Shown here piece by piece: positions 4,807-8,080 of a stretch of DNA of 8,080 nucleotides. This stretch comes from Nanohaloarchaea archaeon PL-Br10_U2g16 (GTDB taxonomy: Archaea > Nanohalarchaeota > Nanosalinia > Nanosalinales > Nanosalinaceae): the NCBI GenBank assembly GCA_001563995.1, contig LKMV01000031.1:1-8080 (forward strand), written 5' to 3'. The stretch's first letter is position 1; each line of letters begins with the position of its first letter. The notes beneath the pieces are model-generated. The model had not been told where the DNA came from, made no database searches, and was given only the letters and a program-made list of their open reading frames with translations. Both the position numbers and the translations under genes were made by a program.

Positions 4807-5337
4807 ATGGTCGGAACCACATTCTTAGATGGCGAAAACATCAACCTCAGAACCATAGAAGAGGAAGACTTGGAATTTCTCCGTAACGGTGTAAACCATC
4901 CTGAAGTCAGAGTATACATGGGTAATAGAGTTCCTCAAAACTTGGAAACAGAGCAGGAGTTTTTCGATAATATTCTTTCTAACGATGAAGATGTACATTT
5001 ACTGATCTGTAAGGATGAAGAAAGGGCAGGAATCATCTCCCTTACTCAGAAAGGTGACAAACCAGAAAAGATGGCGGAAATCGGGATCTGGCTACATCCC
5101 AAACATCACGGAAAAGGCTATGGAACAGAAGCATCGGAACTGATCACAGATTACGCCTTCAAACAGTTAAACTACCATAAAGTCTACGCAAGAGCATATG
5201 ATGGCAACACCCCATCACAGAGAATCTGGGAAAAACTAGGATTCACAGAAGAAGGGACACTCAGACACCACACCTACACTCAGGGAGAACATAAAGATGT
5301 CGTTTACTACGGAATACTGAAAGGTGAATGGGAGTGA
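4807..5337 (+). CDS. GNAT N-acetyltransferase, RimJ/RimL type (first of a tandem pair)
   Basis: 176 aa, a full single GNAT domain. It transfers an acetyl group from acetyl-CoA to an amine. N-terminal strand NINLRTIEEEDLEFL (about 11-25) is the usual RimL opening. Motif A is EIGIWLHPKHHGKGYGTEAS (91-110), carrying the pyrophosphate-binding HGKGYGT loop. Motif B is NTPSQRIWEKLGFTEEG (134-150), followed by RHHTY and a KDVVYYGIL strand. ATG 4807 is chosen over upstream in-frame codons because it starts the conserved domain and sits about 24 nt from the palindromic TATA box. It is the first gene of the operon. The acceptor could be a ribosomal protein N-terminus, an amino acid or a toxin; sequence alone cannot tell. 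Confidence 0.9.
   Translation: MVGTTFLDGENINLRTIEEEDLEFLRNGVNHPEVRVYMGNRVPQNLETEQEFFDNILSNDEDVHLLICKDEERAGIISLTQKGDKPEKMAEIGIWLHPKHHGKGYGTEASELITDYAFKQLNYHKVYARAYDGNTPSQRIWEKLGFTEEGTLRHHTYTQGEHKDVVYYGILKGEWE
5323..5327 (+). promoter_or_regulatory. Shine-Dalgarno motif deciding the start of the second acetyltransferase
   Basis: GGTGA lies inside the end of the first acetyltransferase gene and 6 nt before GTG 5334. The in-frame ATG 5328 directly abuts the motif and GTG 5340 is 12 nt away, so GTG 5334 is the best start. It gives a GTGA overlap with the preceding stop. Confidence 0.55.
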
Positions 5338-5873
5338 CGGTGACCAGAAGCGTATTTCTAGAGAAAGAAGATTTGGTCTTAAGACCTGTCGAAAAAAATG
5401 ACGCAGAATTCCTACAAGAACTTGTCCAACACCCAAATGTTAGAAACACGATAGGAAGACCTCCGCTACCCGTCAACAAAAAAGAGGAAGAAGAACACAT
5501 TGAAGAACTAACAACTGATGAAGATGTAGCATACTTTCTCATAGAATACCAGGGAGAGAAGGCAGGAACAATCTCGCTACATGGCCTAGAAACCAGATAC
5601 AGGAAAGGCGAGTTTGGAATCTCAGTTCATCCAGACTTCCACGGACAGGGAATCGGAACAAATGCAGTTCAACTAGTAGTAAAGTATGGATTTGAGACTC
5701 AGAACCTCCACAAAATCAGAGGAGGATACCTAGAAGGAAACACGCCATCAAAACGAATAATGGAAAAAGCAGGATTCCAAGAAGAAGGCAGAGAACGACA
5801 TTACAAGTATGTAGACGGAGAATGGAAAGACGTAATCTGGATGAGCATACTCGAAGGCGAATACCATGAGTAA
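5334..5873 (+). CDS. GNAT N-acetyltransferase, RimJ/RimL type (second of a tandem pair)
   Basis: 179 aa from GTG 5334, which overlaps the previous stop by 4 nt. LVLRPVEKNDAEFL (about 14-27) opens the domain. EFGISVHPDFHGQGIGTNA (93-111) is motif A with the acetyl-CoA pyrophosphate loop, and NTPSKRIMEKAGFQEEGRER (136-155) is motif B, ending in KDVIWMSILEGE. It is clearly a paralogue of the gene before it: motif B and the C-terminal strand align almost residue for residue, while the 30-90 region differs more, suggesting duplication followed by a change in acceptor specificity. Coupled translation with the first copy suggests that both products are made together. Acceptor unknown. Confidence 0.88.
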   Translation: MTVTRSVFLEKEDLVLRPVEKNDAEFLQELVQHPNVRNTIGRPPLPVNKKEEEEHIEELTTDEDVAYFLIEYQGEKAGTISLHGLETRYRKGEFGISVHPDFHGQGIGTNAVQLVVKYGFETQNLHKIRGGYLEGNTPSKRIMEKAGFQEEGRERHYKYVDGEWKDVIWMSILEGEYHE

Positions 5874-6924
5874 AGAATTCATTTTACCGCCAGCACTTGA
5901 AAAGGGAGATAAAGTTGCAGTCATGGCGACATCTGCAGGGATTAAAGACAGATTTCCGGCGGCTTTTGAAAAAGGGTTAGAAAGACTTGAGGAAAGATTC
6001 AACCTAGAACCTGTAATCTACGACACCGCAGAAAAAGACACAGAATACCTAAACAAAAACCCGAAAGAGAAGGCAGAAGAGTTTATGCAGGCATTTGAAC
6101 ATCCTGAGATCAAAGGAGTTATCGCAGTAACCGGAGGAGACGAACAACTCAGAATGCTAAAACATCTTGAACCTGAAAGACTGAAAAATAATCCAACCCG
6201 TTTCTACGGACTCAGCGACAACACCAACCTCCAAATGTATCTCTGGAATTTAGGCATCCAGAGCTTTTATGCAGGACAGCTAGTTCCTGATCTGATGAGC
6301 GGAGGAGAAATCGGAGAATACACCTACGAACACCTGGAAAAGGCATTCTTTGAGGATAGCTTAGGCACAGTTGAAGCCTCTGACAAATTTACAGACGAGT
6401 TTGTAGATATTGCGGCAGATGAAATAACAGATGGAAGAAAAAGATACGAAAGTTCCGGATGGGAGTTTTGGAACTTTGACGGAGAGACTGTTGAAGGTAA
6501 ACTGTTCGGAGGTTGTTTCGAGATTATAGACTGGCAGATGGCGACCCAGAAATATATGCCAGAACCAGAAGAACTTGAAGGAACAGTACTTGCATTAGAA
6601 ACATCAGAGGAAGCGCCTTCAGCTACAACAGTTAAAAGATGGTTGATGTGTATGGGAGAAAACGGAGTACTGGAAAAATTCTCTGCAATCCTTGTAGGGA
6701 GGCCGATTAGAACACCTTTACACGGAGAAGAAAGAACTGAAGAGGAGAAGGAAGAATACAATGAAAAACAAAAACAAAGAATTAGAGAAGAGATTCAGCG
6801 ATATACTCCGGAAACACCTGTAGTGTTTGACGTAGATTTCGGACATACCGACCCTAAGCTCCCTCTACAGCTAGGAGCTGAAGTAGAAATAAAACCGGAA
6901 AAGGAACAGATAAAATTCAAATGA
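5866..6924 (+). CDS. S66 LD-carboxypeptidase family protein, MccF-like
   Basis: 352 aa, the length of MccF-type S66 proteins rather than LdcA (about 305). Family marks in order: LEKGDKVAVMATSAG (11-25), VIAVTGGDEQLRMLKHLEP (85-103) at the nucleophile elbow, RFYGLSDNTNL (112-122), EGKLFGGCFEII (210-221), VLALETSEEAPSATTVKRWL (241-260) with the catalytic Glu near 245, and VVFDVDFGHTDPKLPLQLGA (319-338) with catalytic His 327. S66 enzymes use Ser-Glu-His. LdcA trims L,D-tetrapeptides in murein recycling, while MccF cleaves the bond between amino acid and nucleotide in microcin C. Here the elbow reads GGDEQLRML, with no Ser or Thr at the expected place, so activity is uncertain. There is no signal peptide. 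The ATG overlaps the preceding stop by 8 nt, with a weak GGCGA upstream. Confidence 0.85.
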   Translation: MSKEFILPPALEKGDKVAVMATSAGIKDRFPAAFEKGLERLEERFNLEPVIYDTAEKDTEYLNKNPKEKAEEFMQAFEHPEIKGVIAVTGGDEQLRMLKHLEPERLKNNPTRFYGLSDNTNLQMYLWNLGIQSFYAGQLVPDLMSGGEIGEYTYEHLEKAFFEDSLGTVEASDKFTDEFVDIAADEITDGRKRYESSGWEFWNFDGETVEGKLFGGCFEIIDWQMATQKYMPEPEELEGTVLALETSEEAPSATTVKRWLMCMGENGVLEKFSAILVGRPIRTPLHGEERTEEEKEEYNEKQKQRIREEIQRYTPETPVVFDVDFGHTDPKLPLQLGAEVEIKPEKEQIKFK

Positions 6925-7667
6925 TTCCAATGGCTGACGAAACATTGACTGACGAGGAGTTCTGGACTGAGTTCAAAAACCTGCTATTTGCAGAAGAAAA
7001 ACTTGAATCCTCAAAAGAAGAAGTAGAGAAAATAATAGATCTAGCTGATATAGAACAAGGATCAAAGATTCTCGACATGCCGTGTGGAGTTGGTAGACAC
7101 AGCATAGAACTTTCCAAGAAAGGCTTCAATGTAGTAGGAGTAGACAAAACTACTGCCTATATAGAAGATGCAAGACAGAAAGACAAAACAGAAGAAATAG
7201 AGTTTGTTCAGGAAGATATGAAATCTTTCAAACGTGAAAACAGTTTTGATGTCGTCTTAAACTGGTGGAACAGCTTCGGATACTTTGAAGAAAAGGAATA
7301 TGACAGACAGATGTTAGAAAATATCCACTTATCTCTGAAAGGTGGCGGAGTGCTGGTTATGGACTACTATAGTAAGGAAATAGCTGCAATGCAAGGTCTT
7401 GATCATCACTGGAGTGAAAAAGATGGGATTTACAACATGGAAAAGGCAGAGATCAAACAAAACTGGAGGAAAGTTGAAAATACCTGGATAAAAGTAGAAG
7501 ATGGAGAAACCGTAGAATACAAATGGGAGCAAAGACTTTATTCTGCATCCGAAATCGAACAAATGCTAAAACAGGTTGGATTCTCTAATATAGAGTTCTA
7601 CGGTAATATGGAGGGAGAGGACTTCGATCAAGAAGCAGAAAGGCTAATAGTTGTAGCGGAAAAATAA
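6921..7667 (+). CDS. Class I SAM-dependent methyltransferase
   Basis: 248 aa. SAM-binding core: KILDMPCGVGRHSIELSKKG (49-68) is motif I, VVGVDKTTAYIEDAR (71-85) carries the acidic ribose-binding Asp 75, EDM near 98-100, FDVVLNWWNSFGYFEEKEYD (109-128) covers motif IV, and SLKGGGVLVMDYY (138-150) closes the core. This pattern, with the NxxxSFGYF segment, belongs to a common family of bacterial and archaeal methyltransferases of unassigned substrate. The C-terminal strands are EYKWEQRLYSASEIEQML and a final RLIVVAEK. ATG 6921 overlaps the previous TGA in an ATGA junction; ATG 6930 is an alternative with no better ribosome site. It is only distantly like the 3923-4756 enzyme. Confidence 0.87.
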   Translation: MIPMADETLTDEEFWTEFKNLLFAEEKLESSKEEVEKIIDLADIEQGSKILDMPCGVGRHSIELSKKGFNVVGVDKTTAYIEDARQKDKTEEIEFVQEDMKSFKRENSFDVVLNWWNSFGYFEEKEYDRQMLENIHLSLKGGGVLVMDYYSKEIAAMQGLDHHWSEKDGIYNMEKAEIKQNWRKVENTWIKVEDGETVEYKWEQRLYSASEIEQMLKQVGFSNIEFYGNMEGEDFDQEAERLIVVAEK

Positions 7668-7682
7668 TGATATGTGTTAAAG

Positions 7683-8080
7683 ATGACAGATAACGAAATA
7701 GAAGCTAAAGTCTTGGAAATAAACCAGGAAAAGCTTAGAGAGAAGCTTAACTCTATTGGAGCGGAAAAAGTCTTCAACAGCCATATAGAATCTGAGTTCT
7801 ACGACTTCCCGGACGGAAGAATCGAAGAAGACGGAGTGCTCAGACTACGGAAGAGAGAAGATAAGGTATTTATTACAAGAAAAAAGGAAGTCTCCTTTGA
7901 CGATGCAAAAGAAATGGAGGAGATAGAGTTCGATGTCAGCTCCATGGAGAATGCCAGAGAGTTTCTGAAATCTCTAGGTTTGAAAAACGTGCATCAAAGC
8001 CAGAAAAACAGGGAAAAATGGGTCAAGGATGATACAGAGTTTGTAATAGACAAGCTTCCGGAAATACCTTATCTGCTTGA
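7683..8080 (+). CDS. CYTH-domain protein (class IV adenylate cyclase / triphosphatase-like), partial
   Basis: The first 132 residues are present; the gene runs off the window. The N-terminal EIEAK (5-9) is the CYTH ExExK signature that binds metal and triphosphate inside the tunnel fold. ESEFYDFPDGRI, then VLRLRKRE and VFITRKKE, give the alternating Arg/Lys strands of the tunnel. EMEEIEFDV is the acidic strand, followed by NREKWV and FVIDKLPEIPYLLE, the usual stretch before a second acidic motif. Archaeal members of this CyaB-like group are often annotated adenylate cyclase, but thiamine-triphosphatase or polyphosphatase activity is equally possible. It starts 15 nt after the methyltransferase stop and probably ends the same transcript. 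An in-frame GTG at 7674 is less likely than ATG 7683. Confidence 0.87.
   Translation, partial: MTDNEIEAKVLEINQEKLREKLNSIGAEKVFNSHIESEFYDFPDGRIEEDGVLRLRKREDKVFITRKKEVSFDDAKEMEEIEFDVSSMENAREFLKSLGLKNVHQSQKNREKWVKDDTEFVIDKLPEIPYLL

Noticed and set aside
5328..5333. ATG 5328 as start of the second acetyltransferase
   Set aside because: It directly abuts the GGTGA motif, leaving no spacing; GTG 5334 sits at six bases.
1..8080. CRISPR array, insertion sequence, tRNA or rRNA
   Set aside because: No regularly spaced repeat of usable length, transposase motif with terminal repeats, T-loop signature or rRNA segment was seen on either strand.

Overview
The window reads as a compact archaeal chromosome segment, most likely from a small-genome DPANN-type archaeon and plausibly a nanohaloarchaeon. 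This lineage is inferred. The reasons are: TATA-like boxes centred about 24-28 nt upstream of several start codons (leaderless transcription), GGTGA Shine-Dalgarno motifs matching the archaeal 16S 3' end, T-rich terminators, moderately AT-rich DNA, Glu/Asp-rich cytosolic proteins and very tight spacing. No mobile element, rRNA, tRNA or CRISPR array was found.

Layout. Bases 1-58 are the tail of an unidentified + strand gene, followed by a T-run terminator. Two minus-strand genes follow: an RsmC/RlmG-type two-domain methyltransferase (140-1285) and a short bacterial-type prolyl-tRNA synthetase without its editing insertion (1438-2658). Bases 2659-3103 are the only long stretch without a confident gene. 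It holds two divergent TATA-like boxes, three copies of a 10-base motif, several hairpins and some weak overlapping small ORFs. A DUF2268-like zinc metalloprotease (3104-3859, +) converges on a SAM methyltransferase (3923-4756, -). That methyltransferase shares one palindromic TATA box with a rightward operon.

The rightward operon (4807-8080, running off the end) contains two tandem RimJ/RimL-type GNAT acetyltransferases, an S66 LD-carboxypeptidase of the MccF-like size class, a second small-molecule-type SAM methyltransferase and a CYTH-domain protein (truncated). The first four genes overlap by 4, 8 and 4 nt, so they are almost certainly co-transcribed and translationally coupled.

The most interesting reading is that RimL-type acetyltransferases plus an MccF-like S66 enzyme match the two enzyme classes known to give immunity to microcin C-type peptide-nucleotides (MccE and MccF). 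Here they sit in one operon of a probable archaeon, about 2 kb from an atypical aminoacyl-tRNA synthetase. Against this, the S66 protein seems to lack the serine nucleophile, so its chemistry is open. The other items worth a second look are the INS-less bacterial ProRS, the single-TATA divergent promoter, and the structured proS/metalloprotease intergenic region.
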